A DNA stretch of 64,000 bases from PALG01 sp964495885 (lineage in GTDB: Bacteria > Bacteroidota > Bacteroidia > Flavobacteriales > Flavobacteriaceae), in the NCBI GenBank assembly GCA_964495885.1, contig CAZBWO010000017.1, forward strand, positions 1 through 64,000, read 5' to 3'. Shown here piece by piece: positions 15,971 through 25,270 of this stretch. The notes below the pieces were generated by a model that was given only the letters and a program-made list of their open reading frames with translations, searched no databases and had not been told where the DNA came from. Every line of letters begins with the position of its first letter. Position 1 is the stretch's first letter. Made by a program: the position numbers and the translations under genes.

Positions 15971-16852
15971 TTAGATTTTCGCTTTTTCGGTTTCTACCGA
16001 AGCGTCTATTTTTCTAACAAGTCCTTGCAACACCTTGCCTGGCCCCACTTCAATAAAAGATTTTGCTCCTGCCAAAACCATATTTTGTATACTTTGGGTC
16101 CATTTTACGGGAGCAGTTAGTTGAAGGATTAAATTTTTCTTTATTTCCACCGGATCTAAAACCGCAGTTGTGCTTACATTTTGAAATATTGGGCAGCTAG
16201 GGGTGTTAAAATTGGTAGCTTCAATAGCAGCAGCAAGTTCCTCCCTGGCAGGTTCCATCAGCGGACTATGGAATGCGCCTCCTACCGGTAAAACCAAGGC
16301 TCTTCTTGCTCCTGCTTCTTTTAAAGATTCGCAGGCGAGGTTCACAGCTTCAATTTCGCCAGAGATAACTAATTGCCCCGGGCAATTATAATTGGCGGCT
16401 ACCACAATACCTTCGGTTTCCGAACAAATAGTTTCCACAACAGCATCTTCCAATCCCAATACTGCTGCCATGGTAGAAGGAATAAGCTCGCACGCATGTT
16501 GCATGGCCATCGCTCGTTTGTATACTAATTCAAGTCCGTCCTCAAAAGCTAAAGTGTTATTGGCGACAAGTGCAGAAAGCTCTCCCAGTGAGTGGCCCGC
16601 AACCATATCTGGTTGGAAATCTGTTCCTAATACTTTTGCAAGGATTACAGAATCTAAAAAGATAGCGGGTTGGGTAACTTTTGTTTCTTTGAGTTCTTCC
16701 TGAGTACCTTCAAACATGATTTTGGTAATATCATACCCTAATATTTCATTGGCTTTGTGAAATAAATCTTTGGCCTCTTGGGAAGCGTCGTATAATTCTT
16801 TTCCCATTCCAGTATATTGGGCACCTTGTCCCGGAAACACATATGCTTTCAT
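15971..16852 (-). CDS. fabD: Malonyl-CoA:ACP transacylase
   Basis: 293 residues from ATG at 16852; an in-frame TTG two codons earlier is less likely. The N-terminus YVFPGQGAQYTGMGK, nucleophile Ser in VAGHSLGELSALVA, and catalytic His in GGAFHSPLM are diagnostic. It loads malonyl groups onto acyl carrier protein for fatty acid synthesis. It lies in a minus-strand run of metabolic genes with no other fab gene nearby. Confidence 0.96.
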   Translation of the reverse strand: MKAYVFPGQGAQYTGMGKELYDASQEAKDLFHKANEILGYDITKIMFEGTQEELKETKVTQPAIFLDSVILAKVLGTDFQPDMVAGHSLGELSALVANNTLAFEDGLELVYKRAMAMQHACELIPSTMAAVLGLEDAVVETICSETEGIVVAANYNCPGQLVISGEIEAVNLACESLKEAGARRALVLPVGGAFHSPLMEPAREELAAAIEATNFNTPSCPIFQNVSTTAVLDPVEIKKNLILQLTAPVKWTQSIQNMVLAGAKSFIEVGPGKVLQGLVRKIDASVETEKAKI

Positions 16853-16888
16853 TGTCAAAAATTTTGATTGCTACAAAAATAAGCTTTC

Positions 16889-17737
16889 TTAGGAATATTG
16901 CTTAATAATGCGGAAGACACTTTGTTGATATCCGCTTCCAAAGAGGTTTAAATGTACCCACAAATAATAGAGTTGCCATAAAGGGATACGCTCTTTCCAT
17001 CCTTCCTGAAGTGGAAAATGTGAATCGTAAGCTTTGAATGTTTCCTTTGGGAAACCTCCAAATAACTGCATCATTGCAAGGTCCATTTCCCTTGGGGCGA
17101 ATGCTACCGCTGGGTCAATCAATGCTGGGAGACCATTGGCAGCAACAAGGTAATTTCCGTTCCAGAGGTCTCCGTGGATGAGCGAAGGAATTTCATTTGG
17201 TATTTCATTTTCTATGTTCTTGTAAAAGATAGAGAGTTTTGGGATGTTGTATCCCAAGTCTTTCGATATTTTTAATTGAGGTTCCAAGCGTTGGGTAATG
17301 TAGAATTCTATTGCTGAAGTGCAGGTTGAATTGTATTGCGGAAGGCTACCAATGTAGTTGTGATAATCCAATCCAAAATGCGGTGCGGTGATGCGATGCA
17401 TCTGAGCTAAATTTTGCCCAAATACTTTCCAAAAGTTCGAATCTTTTAATGAATCGGGGATATATGATAACAATAGATATGTACCTGCTTTTGTTGTTCC
17501 ATTGGCAATAACTTCTGGAATGACAAAAGTGTTGCTTTGCCTTAGTAATTGCAACCCTTTTGCTTCGGCTTCAAATAGTTTAGGTAACAGATTTTGTGGT
17601 TTTTGTATTTTTACCACATACTTTCCAGAGGAAGTTTCCAATAAATAGACCTCATTTATATCACCGCCAGTAAGTTTACTGGTTTTTTGAAGTTTCAGCT
17701 TATGTTTTTGTACAATTTCTTGAAGGATTTCCATCAT
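16889..17737 (-). CDS. Fructosamine-kinase-family protein
   Basis: 282 residues with the aminoglycoside-phosphotransferase-like fold: LTGGDINEVYLL (P-loop-like), VKIQKP (ATP-binding Lys), catalytic SLIHGDLWNGNYL and IDPAVAFAPREMDLA. Fructosamine 3-kinase relatives phosphorylate sugars attached to protein amines, allowing deglycation. The start ATG overlaps the folA stop by 4 bp, so it is coupled to folA; no functional link is obvious. Substrate not shown. Confidence 0.9.
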   Translation of the reverse strand: MMEILQEIVQKHKLKLQKTSKLTGGDINEVYLLETSSGKYVVKIQKPQNLLPKLFEAEAKGLQLLRQSNTFVIPEVIANGTTKAGTYLLLSYIPDSLKDSNFWKVFGQNLAQMHRITAPHFGLDYHNYIGSLPQYNSTCTSAIEFYITQRLEPQLKISKDLGYNIPKLSIFYKNIENEIPNEIPSLIHGDLWNGNYLVAANGLPALIDPAVAFAPREMDLAMMQLFGGFPKETFKAYDSHFPLQEGWKERIPLWQLYYLWVHLNLFGSGYQQSVFRIIKQYS

Positions 17738-18216
17738 TTCCTAAGAAATGTTTGGTATGAAAAGTCATATTGGTGCTTCTCATCTTTTGGGTGGAATTCC
17801 TCCTCTGCAAGTTGCCAGTCTGTTAGAGGGATTTCCGGGAAAAATGTATCGGCATCGAAACTGCCATGCACTCTTGTAAGTTCAATTTTTTGTGCAAACG
17901 GCAATCCAATAGAATAAATTTCACCACCGCCAATAATAAAAGGTTGATCATCATCCTTGGCTTTTTCAAGGGCTTCTTCCATACTGGCCACAACCACAGC
18001 ACCTTCTTTTTGGTACTCAGGGTTACGCGTAATCACAATATGGATTCTATTGGGAAGCGGCTTTGGAAAGCTTTCAAAGGTTTTCCTGCCCATGATAATA
18101 TGGTGTCCAGTAGTAAGTTGTTTAAACCTTTTGAAATCATCTGGCAGATGCCAAACCAAGTCATTGTTTTTGCCTAATTCGTTGTTCTCACCTGCAGCTG
18201 CAATGATGGTAATCAT
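17734..18216 (-). CDS. folA: Dihydrofolate reductase
   Basis: 160 residues with IIAAAGENNELGKNNDLVWHLPDDFKRF, the folate site Asp in LPDD, HIIMGRKTFESF (NADPH site) and FIIGGGEIYSIGLPFA. It reduces dihydrofolate to tetrahydrofolate. thyA, which generates dihydrofolate, is 2 kb away on the same strand. It overlaps its upstream (2TM) and downstream (fructosamine kinase) neighbours by 4 bp each. Confidence 0.97.
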   Translation of the reverse strand: MITIIAAAGENNELGKNNDLVWHLPDDFKRFKQLTTGHHIIMGRKTFESFPKPLPNRIHIVITRNPEYQKEGAVVVASMEEALEKAKDDDQPFIIGGGEIYSIGLPFAQKIELTRVHGSFDADTFFPEIPLTDWQLAEEEFHPKDEKHQYDFSYQTFLRK

Positions 18217-18635
18217 TCGTTTTCTTCTTTCGGGGCGGTTTCGGCTTTCTTTTTTTTTACTTCTTCGGAAATCACTTCCTTCCGAACCTCTTTCTCCAGT
18301 TCAGCGATTCTTGCTTCCTGTATGGCTTTTAGTTTTTCAATTTGTCGGTCTTCCCAATCCTTTCCCATAAACTTATTCATGATCAACACATTGAATATAT
18401 GTACCAAGAAAAGCAAAGCCCAAATCAAGATAGCCCAAACAAACCAATTTTTGATAAAGAAATCCTTTCCGTAGCCTAAGACGGGGTTGATGATGATGAG
18501 TATAATGGAACCGGCCAGGAATAGGATGAAGTGCCGCATCAATTTTTTCTTCTGAAGCATTCTCCTGCGAGCATAATCATATTGTTCACGTTGAGCAGCC
18601 TCTGCGTGGTGTGTTTGTTTGTTTTTTGAAAACAT
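18213..18635 (-). CDS. 2TM-domain membrane protein
   Basis: 140 residues with two transmembrane helices (about 35-54 and 62-85) forming the 2TM domain found in Bacteroidota, framed by an N-terminal RREQYDYARRRMLQKK-like basic helix and a long C-terminal charged coiled coil (about 100-140). In other genomes the domain occurs with LytTR regulators or alone. The 4-bp overlap with folA suggests co-transcription. Function unknown. Confidence 0.85.
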   Translation of the reverse strand: MFSKNKQTHHAEAAQREQYDYARRRMLQKKKLMRHFILFLAGSIILIIINPVLGYGKDFFIKNWFVWAILIWALLFLVHIFNVLIMNKFMGKDWEDRQIEKLKAIQEARIAELEKEVRKEVISEEVKKKKAETAPKEENE

Positions 18636-18683
18636 AGGAATTACCTTTAATTCTTGTTAAAAATACCCAATTTAAGTTAGAAT

Positions 18684-19775
18684 ATGAATTTTAAAGAAAA
18701 CTTTGGAAACGAATTCCCTGTATGCGAAAGCCATACTTACCTTAATACTGCAGCAAATGGATTGCTCCCGCGCTCTGTAATGAATTGGAGAAGAGAACAT
18801 GATGAAGAATTTTTAAATGGGGGAAGTATTTTCCGTGAGGGTCATAAAACATTTATTTGGGAAATAAAGGAAACGGTAGCACGGTTTTTCCACACCGAAA
18901 AAGACCGTATAGCATTGGTTCCTAATTTTTCTATAGGGATAAATATGCTTATGGAAGGGATTTCCAAGGGGCAACGTGTGCTCATGATTGAAGGGGATTA
19001 TCCTTCGGTTAATTGGCCTGTAGAATATAGGGATTTTGACGTTTGCTATGCCGCATTGAATGCAGATTTGGAGAAGAATATTGAAAAGGCTTTTGAAAAA
19101 TATAAACCCAATATTTTTCTGTGCAGTATCGTGCAATACATAAGTGGTTTGCGTATCGATCTTGATTTTTTAAAAAAATTAAAAGAGAGTTACCCAAATA
19201 CTTTATTTATTGGGGATGGGACCCAATATTTTGGAACAGCAGATTTCAACTTTCAGGAAAGCGCATTTGATATTGTAGGGGCAAGTGCTTATAAGTGGTT
19301 GTTGGCTGGATTTGGCAACGGTTTTTTTCTACTGAAAGAAGGAGTGGAAGAGGATATATTTCCAAAAGCGATTGGTTTTAACTCAGCCGATGCCGTTTTT
19401 GGAAAAAAAGACCAAATAAATATGGTGGGAAGAATGGAGCCTGGACATCAAGACACACTTAATTATGGTAGTTTGAAGAAAGCCCTTGAATTTTTGGACA
19501 GGGTAGGTATACAAAATATAGAAGCCTATCTCACGCAACAGTCCAAGTTTATTTGTGAGCGATTAACAGAGCATGAATTGTTGGAGCCTACAATAATTGA
19601 AAGAAAACAACATGGAACCATTTTCAATATCAAAGGAAATAAAGCGCAGTTCAGAAAATTACATGATGCAAATATCATCTGCAGTCAACGAGGAAAGGGA
19701 ATCCGTGTAAGTTTTCACCTTTACAACGGTATTTCAGATTTAGAAAAACTACTAGAGATTATTTCCCCGTTTTAA
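18684..19775 (+). CDS. Class V PLP-dependent aminotransferase
   Basis: 363 residues. Fold markers include YLNTAANGLLPRSV at the N-terminus, IVQYISGLRIDLDFL, FIGDGTQYFGTADF with the PLP Asp, and the Schiff-base Lys in VGASAYKWLLAGFGNGFF. The overall pattern resembles the isopenicillin N epimerase / cysteine desulfurase-like branch, but no desulfurase active-site Cys loop is seen, so the substrate is open. It is divergent from the 2TM-folA operon and convergent with the TonB-like gene, overlapping it by 17 bp. Confidence 0.87.
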   Translation: MNFKENFGNEFPVCESHTYLNTAANGLLPRSVMNWRREHDEEFLNGGSIFREGHKTFIWEIKETVARFFHTEKDRIALVPNFSIGINMLMEGISKGQRVLMIEGDYPSVNWPVEYRDFDVCYAALNADLEKNIEKAFEKYKPNIFLCSIVQYISGLRIDLDFLKKLKESYPNTLFIGDGTQYFGTADFNFQESAFDIVGASAYKWLLAGFGNGFFLLKEGVEEDIFPKAIGFNSADAVFGKKDQINMVGRMEPGHQDTLNYGSLKKALEFLDRVGIQNIEAYLTQQSKFICERLTEHELLEPTIIERKQHGTIFNIKGNKAQFRKLHDANIICSQRGKGIRVSFHLYNGISDLEKLLEIISPF

Positions 19776-20190
19776 ACGTAATGGGTACGATATATTTTAT
19801 GGCTTTTGGTTTTCCCCCAAACATGCCAGGTTTTGCCATTTTGGGAATAAGCTGAATGTTCCTTTTCGCTTCTTCTTGCAATGAAGCAGAACCACCACTA
19901 ACGCTCTTAATATCAATAGTCCCTTGTTCGTTTACAAAAAACTCCACAACTACTCTTCCTTGCTCGTTGTTTTTGTAAGCTTGCGCGGGGTATTTATAGT
20001 TTTGGGCGATGTGTTGTGCCAACTTCTGCTTGAAGCATTGGTCTATGCTACTTCCAGATTTGCCCTCGCAACCTGGCCAAACAGGAGCAATTTCTTTTAG
20101 GGTTACGGAGTTTTTATTTACGGTTCCCCATTCTTGGGAAATCCCATGTGCCGAAATAAATAAGCAAATGGCAAAAAAGATGTGTTTCAT
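19759..20190 (-). CDS. TonB C-terminal-domain protein, exported
   Basis: 143 residues. Signal peptide (about 1-18) then APVWPGCEGKSGSSIDQCFKQKL, a two-Cys motif typical of flavobacterial TonB-like proteins, and the TonB C-terminal domain (VVVEFFVNEQGTIDIKSVSG, ending YIVPITFK). It lacks a transmembrane anchor and the Pro-rich spacer, so it is a periplasmic TonB-domain protein rather than a complete energy transducer. It lies 8 bp downstream of thyA. Confidence 0.87.
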   Translation of the reverse strand: MKHIFFAICLFISAHGISQEWGTVNKNSVTLKEIAPVWPGCEGKSGSSIDQCFKQKLAQHIAQNYKYPAQAYKNNEQGRVVVEFFVNEQGTIDIKSVSGGSASLQEEAKRNIQLIPKMAKPGMFGGKPKAIKYIVPITFKTGK

Positions 20191-20198
20191 AAGTAAAT

Positions 20199-21023
20199 TT
20201 AAATCGCAACGGCCCCTTTGATGTGAGGGTGCGGATCATAATCATTTAGGGTAAAGTCATCAAATTTGAAGCCAAAGATATCTTTAACTTCTGGATTTAT
20301 CAACATTTTTGGCAAAGGTCTTGGGTCCCTGCTTAATTGCAAGGTCAATTGTTCCAAATGATTGCTGTAAATATGCGCATCCCCGAAGGTGTGAATGAAA
20401 TCTCCTGCTTCGTATCCACACACTTGAGCCATCATCATTGTGAACAAGGCATAGGAAGCAATATTAAAAGGTACTCCTAAAAAAATATCGGCACTGCGTT
20501 GATACAATTGGCAAGAGAGTTTTCCGTTGGCTACATAAAACTGAAAAAACGCATGACAGGGGGGGAGGGCAGCTTTCCCTTGTGATACATTTTCTGAAAA
20601 AGACTGTGAAGTATCTGGCAACACGGAAGGATTCCATGCGGTAATCATGATTCTTCTACTATCTGGGTTGTTTTTCAAAAGCTGCACCGCCTCTGAAATC
20701 TGATCGATCCCTTCGCTATTCCAGTTTCTCCATTGATGACCATAGACGGGTCCTAAATTTCCATTTTCATCAGCCCACTCGTTCCAAATACGTACCCCAT
20801 TCTCCTGAAGATAAGCAATATTGGTATCCCCTTTTAGGAACCATAGTAACTCATGAATAATTGATTTTAAGTGTAATTTCTTGGTGGTAACCAAAGGAAA
20901 TCCTTCGCTAAGGTCAAAGCGCATTTGATATCCAAAAACACTTTTGGTGCCAGTTCCTGTCCGGTCCTCTTTTACCGTTCCGTTTTCCAACACATGTTTT
21001 ACAAGGTCATGATACTGCTTCAT
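20199..21023 (-). CDS. thyA: Thymidylate synthase
   Basis: 274 residues with DRTGTGTKSVFGYQMRFDL, ELLWFLKGDTNI, the nucleophile in ALPPCHAFFQFYV, QRSADIFLGVPFNIASYA and GDAHIYSNH. Converts dUMP to dTMP using methylene-tetrahydrofolate, regenerating dihydrofolate for folA nearby. Confidence 0.98.
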   Translation of the reverse strand: MKQYHDLVKHVLENGTVKEDRTGTGTKSVFGYQMRFDLSEGFPLVTTKKLHLKSIIHELLWFLKGDTNIAYLQENGVRIWNEWADENGNLGPVYGHQWRNWNSEGIDQISEAVQLLKNNPDSRRIMITAWNPSVLPDTSQSFSENVSQGKAALPPCHAFFQFYVANGKLSCQLYQRSADIFLGVPFNIASYALFTMMMAQVCGYEAGDFIHTFGDAHIYSNHLEQLTLQLSRDPRPLPKMLINPEVKDIFGFKFDDFTLNDYDPHPHIKGAVAI

Positions 21024-21106
21024 AGGGCTTCCAAAGATTTGGAGGTAAATGTAACAAAGTAAACGTCTTTTTAAAAAAAGAAGTGTCCATCACTTATGAA
21101 TAGTTA

Positions 21107-22840
21107 TTAACCAATAAGCATCCCAGCAATCGTGGCGGTTAAAAGTGCCGCAATAGTTCCTCCAATAAGTGCTTTGATGCCAAACCGAGCTAAGGTTGTT
21201 CTTTGTGAAGGGGCCAATACTCCAATCCCGCCAATTTGAATTCCAATGGAAGCAAAATTAGCAAAACCGCAAAGAGCATAGGTGGCAATTACAATACTCC
21301 GGTAGTTAGTGATTGCTCCAGATTGCTTAAGCTCACTTAGTGAAGCATAAGCAAAAAACTCGTTTAAGATGGTTTTTTCCCCTAATAGCTGTCCTACTAC
21401 AACAATGTCTTCCGTAGGAACCCCTATGATCCAAGCAACAGGCGCAAAAAGATTTCCTAAAATGTACTGAAGGGACAAGCCTTCATATCGATTCATAGTT
21501 CCTTCTACAATTGCTTCATTGATGCCCCATAAATTTCCAATACCATCTAGGGTAATCCAATTGATAACGGCTATGATGGCAGTAAACACTAGCAGCATTG
21601 CTCCTACGTTAACAGCTAGTTTGAGTCCTTCGGTGGTTCCCCTTGAGATAGCATCCAGAATATTGGTTCCTATTTTATCTTTGGAAATTTCCAAGGTTCT
21701 GTCTACTTTTTCGGTCTCGGGATACAGCATTTTCGCAATAATGATTGCAGCTGGGGCAGACATAATGGAAGCGGTTAATAAGTGTTTCGCGAAAATTACT
21801 TTTTCAGCATCACTTTCCCCTCCCAAAAAGGCAATAAAAGCAGCAAGTACACCTCCAGCAATTGTAGCCATACCTCCTACCATTAAGCACAGCATTTCAC
21901 TTTTGGTCATTTTGTCTAAATAGGGTTTCACTACTAACGGGGCTTCGGTTTGACCGATGAAAATGTTTGCTGCCGCAGCTAAACTTTCTGCTCCGGAAAG
22001 GTGCATGGTCTTACTCATCACCCAAGCAAAGCCTTTTACAATTTTTTGTAGAATACCTAAATAATACAAGAGGGAGGTAAATGCCGAAAAGAACACGATG
22101 GTAGGGAGTACCTTAAAGGCAAAAATATACCCAAACGTATCCTGGTCTGTAACAAGCCCGCCAAAAAGGAATTCAGCTCCCTTTTCGCTAAAGTTTAGAA
22201 ACTTTACCACTTTGTCTGAAATCCAATCAAATCCGGTAGCCACGAAATCTACCTTTAAAACCAAGACGGCAAATACAATTTGAAGCGCCAGCCCCGTAAG
22301 AACCAGTCTCCAGTTGATATTTCTTCTGCTACTGCTTAATAAAAAACAGATCAGCAATAGAAATACCATTCCTAGCATCCCACGTCCCAGGCCATTGAGG
22401 GTGAAGCCCATTCCTTGACTGGGGTCAAGGGCAATACGTGTTTCCTCTGTTTTTTCTTCTGAATTCGTAACAGTCGGTAGTACATCTACTGTGTTTCTGA
22501 AGATATACCGGGTGTCTTTTTCGCTCAGCACCATCGTGCTATCTGTAAGATTCAAAATACGGTATCTCCTAATAGTGTCTTTGGGTTGATTGTAAAAGAA
22601 CACTAAGAGATCGTTTTGAACCAGATAATCCCCAGAAGCTTCCAGGTTGTTTTTTTCGGTAAGGTTATAACTGAAGTGTCCTTCCTTTAAATTAAAGAGA
22701 TCTTTTTCGTTTGTAATTTCAATTAAGGAATTCCCTTGAATGTCTTCAATGCGATCAAATGACCAGTTTTTTTCAACGGTTTGGCCTAGTAGAAGTAATG
22801 GGGGAAAAAGAAAAACGAACAGAAGAGCGGATAGTCGCAT
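21107..22840 (-). CDS. Concentrative nucleoside transporter with N-terminal lipocalin-like domain
   Basis: 577 residues, versus about 400 for ordinary NupC. Residues 1-19 are a signal peptide; residues 20-115 form a soluble beta-rich, lipocalin-like region (GHFSYNLTEKNNLEASGDYL, MVLSEKDTRYIF); the CNT core follows with GMLGMVFLLLICFLLS, AANIFIGQTEAPLVVKPY (nucleoside site), MATIAGGVLAA and ALCGFANFASIGIQIGG. It imports nucleosides with Na+ or H+. It sits near thyA and, further on, a deoxynucleoside kinase, consistent with thymidine salvage. This fused form occurs in other Bacteroidota. Confidence 0.92.
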   Translation of the reverse strand: MRLSALLFVFLFPPLLLLGQTVEKNWSFDRIEDIQGNSLIEITNEKDLFNLKEGHFSYNLTEKNNLEASGDYLVQNDLLVFFYNQPKDTIRRYRILNLTDSTMVLSEKDTRYIFRNTVDVLPTVTNSEEKTEETRIALDPSQGMGFTLNGLGRGMLGMVFLLLICFLLSSSRRNINWRLVLTGLALQIVFAVLVLKVDFVATGFDWISDKVVKFLNFSEKGAEFLFGGLVTDQDTFGYIFAFKVLPTIVFFSAFTSLLYYLGILQKIVKGFAWVMSKTMHLSGAESLAAAANIFIGQTEAPLVVKPYLDKMTKSEMLCLMVGGMATIAGGVLAAFIAFLGGESDAEKVIFAKHLLTASIMSAPAAIIIAKMLYPETEKVDRTLEISKDKIGTNILDAISRGTTEGLKLAVNVGAMLLVFTAIIAVINWITLDGIGNLWGINEAIVEGTMNRYEGLSLQYILGNLFAPVAWIIGVPTEDIVVVGQLLGEKTILNEFFAYASLSELKQSGAITNYRSIVIATYALCGFANFASIGIQIGGIGVLAPSQRTTLARFGIKALIGGTIAALLTATIAGMLIG

Positions 22841-22846
22841 AGATAT

Positions 22847-23470
22847 TTATTCACGTTTGGAGATTTCATCACGAATAGCGGCAGCCTTTTCGTAATCTTC
22901 ATTTTTTACAGCTTCATCCAACATTTTATTGAGTTCTTTCAAGGTATATTTACTGTAATTTTCAGTAATTCTTGTTTTAGATTCCTTGTCGTCTTCCGCG
23001 ATTAATTTTTCAAGAACCTTTTCTTCTTCCTCCGAAATTTTTTCTTCTTTGGGCTGTGTTTTTAAATAGATTCCAGCTTTCTCTAAAATCTCCTTGTAAG
23101 TAAAAATGGGTGCTTTAAACCGAAGTGCCAATGCAATAGCGTCACTCGTTCTGGCATCAATTATTTCTTCGATACCATCCCTCTCGGAAATAATACTGGA
23201 ATAAAAGACCCCGTCTACCAATTTATGTATGATGACTTGTTTGATGACAATTTGGTATCGATCTGCAACATTCTTGAATAAATCGTGGGTAAGCGGCCGT
23301 GGAGGTTTGATTTCCTTTTCCAGTGCAATGGCGATGGATTGTGCTTCAAAAGCCCCAATGACAATGGGTAATTTCCGTTCTCCGTCTTCTTCGCTAAGAA
23401 TTAATGCGTAGGCACCATTCTGCGTTTGGCTATAGGAAATTCCTTTAATATTAAGTTTAACTAAACTCAT
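22847..23470 (-). CDS. Bifunctional nuclease (DUF151) with C-terminal UVR motif
   Basis: 207 residues. The DUF151 bifunctional nuclease domain (1-135) includes YALILSEEDGERKLPIVIGA and ARTSDAIALALRFKAPIFT. A linker with many Glu leads to a UvrB/UvrC-like motif at the C-terminus (LKELNKMLDEAVKNEDYEKA, AAIRDEI). This two-domain form is standard in Bacteroidota. Related plant and bacterial proteins show DNase/RNase activity; the role here is unproven. It precedes the transporter gene by 6 bp. Confidence 0.92.
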   Translation of the reverse strand: MSLVKLNIKGISYSQTQNGAYALILSEEDGERKLPIVIGAFEAQSIAIALEKEIKPPRPLTHDLFKNVADRYQIVIKQVIIHKLVDGVFYSSIISERDGIEEIIDARTSDAIALALRFKAPIFTYKEILEKAGIYLKTQPKEEKISEEEEKVLEKLIAEDDKESKTRITENYSKYTLKELNKMLDEAVKNEDYEKAAAIRDEISKRE

Positions 23471-23482
23471 TTTCTTTAATGG

Positions 23483-23531
23483 AAAAGGCTGTAAAAAACA
23501 AGGACGTTCCTCATTCTATACAGCCCTTTTT
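23483..23531 (-). terminator. Possible terminator downstream of etfA
   Basis: GGCTGT (23487-23492) pairs with ACAGCC (23520-23525) around a 27-nt loop with a smaller inner stem. On the minus strand it ends in TTTT. The short stem makes it a weak call. Confidence 0.35.
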
Positions 23532-23555
23532 GTGAAGGCACAAATTAATAAAAAA

Positions 23556-24518
23556 TTATGCGTTTTGAGACTTAAACTCTTTTAATTTTTCGGTAAGCTG
23601 TGGAACGACTTCAAAAGCGTCTCCAACAATACCGTAGTCTGCAGCCTTAAAGAAAGGAGCTTCCGGATCGTTATTGATTACTACTTTTACTTTAGAGGAA
23701 TTGATTCCTGCCAAATGTTGGATAGCTCCACTAATACCAATTGCAATGTACAAATTGGAGGCTACGGGTTTACCTGTTTGCCCAACGTGTTCGCTATGGG
23801 GTCTCCATCCCATATCACTCACAGGTTTTGAGCAGGCAGTTGCGGCTCCTAATACTTCTGCAAGGTCTTCAACCATCCCCCAGTTTTCCGGCCCCTTAAG
23901 TCCGCGGCCACCAGAGACGACAATTTCAGCATCTGCGATGGTCACTTTATCTGTCGCCTTGTCTACGGAAGCAACTGTTACATTGCCTTTTTCAATAGTT
24001 GGATTGAACGATTCTGCTGTGGCAGTTGTGGGAGCTTCTTTAACTCCGTAAGCATTTTTAGCCAAACCAATTACTTTAACTGAAGTGTTAATAGTGGTAT
24101 GTGCAAATGCTTTATTGGTAAAAACACTGTGTTTAACCGTAAAAGGATCAGTACTTTCAGGAAGTTCGGTTACATTAGGAACATATCCAGCTTCTAAATT
24201 TACCGCTACCAGAGGCGCGATGAATTTACTGTTCGCGCTGGATGAAAGAATGACCACTTGTGCGTTTTCGTTTTTTGCAGCTTCGGAAACTATTTTGGCA
24301 TAGGCCACTGCGTTAAATTTTTCAAGGGAATCATCTTTTACCTCAAGAACTTTAGCTGCGCCAAAAGTTCCCAATTCAGCAGTATTTTCACCATTTATGG
24401 AAACAGCAGTAACGGTGGTTCCCATTTTTTCGGCGACTCCTTTTGCATAGGAAACCGCTTCCTGGGCAATTTTTTTAAAGGTTCCCTTATCAGATTCAGT
24501 ATATACTAGTACAGACAT
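23556..24518 (-). CDS. etfA: Electron transfer flavoprotein subunit alpha
   Basis: 320 residues. The C-terminal FAD-binding half has VSGGRGLKGPENWGMVEDLA, LGAATACSKPVSDMGWRPHS, VGQTGKPVASNLYIAIGISG and VVINNDPEAPFFKAADYGIV. With EtfB it accepts electrons from acyl-CoA dehydrogenases and passes them to ETF:quinone oxidoreductase. It starts 11 bp after etfB. Confidence 0.96.
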   Translation of the reverse strand: MSVLVYTESDKGTFKKIAQEAVSYAKGVAEKMGTTVTAVSINGENTAELGTFGAAKVLEVKDDSLEKFNAVAYAKIVSEAAKNENAQVVILSSSANSKFIAPLVAVNLEAGYVPNVTELPESTDPFTVKHSVFTNKAFAHTTINTSVKVIGLAKNAYGVKEAPTTATAESFNPTIEKGNVTVASVDKATDKVTIADAEIVVSGGRGLKGPENWGMVEDLAEVLGAATACSKPVSDMGWRPHSEHVGQTGKPVASNLYIAIGISGAIQHLAGINSSKVKVVINNDPEAPFFKAADYGIVGDAFEVVPQLTEKLKEFKSQNA

Positions 24519-24529
24519 GTTTTTCTTTT

Positions 24530-25270
24530 TTAAATAACTTTAGCTTCGTTGTGTAATAGGTTTACAAGTTCATCTACAGTGTCAACCAGTTTAACTGCTC
24601 CTTTTGGGGCAGGTTTTTCAAACGTGCTTACGGAAGTTTCCGCAGACGCATCAACGGGCTCTTTTACATGAAGTGGTTTTGAACGGGCTTGCATGATTCC
24701 TCTCATGTTTGGAATGCGTAAATCACTTTCTTCCACCAATCCTTTTTGTCCTCCAATCACTAACGGAAGCGAGGTGGTTAGTGTTTCTTTTCCCCCATCT
24801 ATTTCTCGAATTGCTGTGGCGTTTGTCCCTTCCACTTCTAAACCAATACAGGTATTTACAAAGTTGGTTGAGGTTAATTGAGCGACCATCCCAGGAACCA
24901 TCCCGCCATTGTAATCAATAGATTCACGGCCAGCAATTACTAAATCGTAACCTCCTTCGTTGAAGATGGCAGCTAATTGTTTAGCTACAAAAAAACCATC
25001 GGTGGGAATGGTGTTTACCCGAATGGCTTCATCTGCTCCAATGGCGAGTGCCTTGCGAAGAGTGGGTTCTGTTTCTGGGCCCCCTACATTCACAACGTGA
25101 ACAGAGGCTCCTTGCTTTTCCTTAAACCACATGGCGCGGGTCAATCCAAATTCATCGTTTGGGTTGATGACAAATTGTACACCGTTTGTGTCAAATTTTG
25201 TATCTCCTTCCGTGAAATTAATTTTGGAGGTTGTATCCGGTACGTGGCTAATACACACTAGAATTTTCAT
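24530..25270 (-). CDS. etfB: Electron transfer flavoprotein subunit beta
   Basis: 246 residues with CISHVPDTTSKINF, FVINPNDEFGLTRAMW, and the AMP-site region DLVIAGRESIDYNGGMVPGM. The recognition-loop region near LRIPNMRGIMQARSKPL is also present. It is the first gene of etfBA on the minus strand. Confidence 0.96.
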   Translation of the reverse strand: MKILVCISHVPDTTSKINFTEGDTKFDTNGVQFVINPNDEFGLTRAMWFKEKQGASVHVVNVGGPETEPTLRKALAIGADEAIRVNTIPTDGFFVAKQLAAIFNEGGYDLVIAGRESIDYNGGMVPGMVAQLTSTNFVNTCIGLEVEGTNATAIREIDGGKETLTTSLPLVIGGQKGLVEESDLRIPNMRGIMQARSKPLHVKEPVDASAETSVSTFEKPAPKGAVKLVDTVDELVNLLHNEAKVI

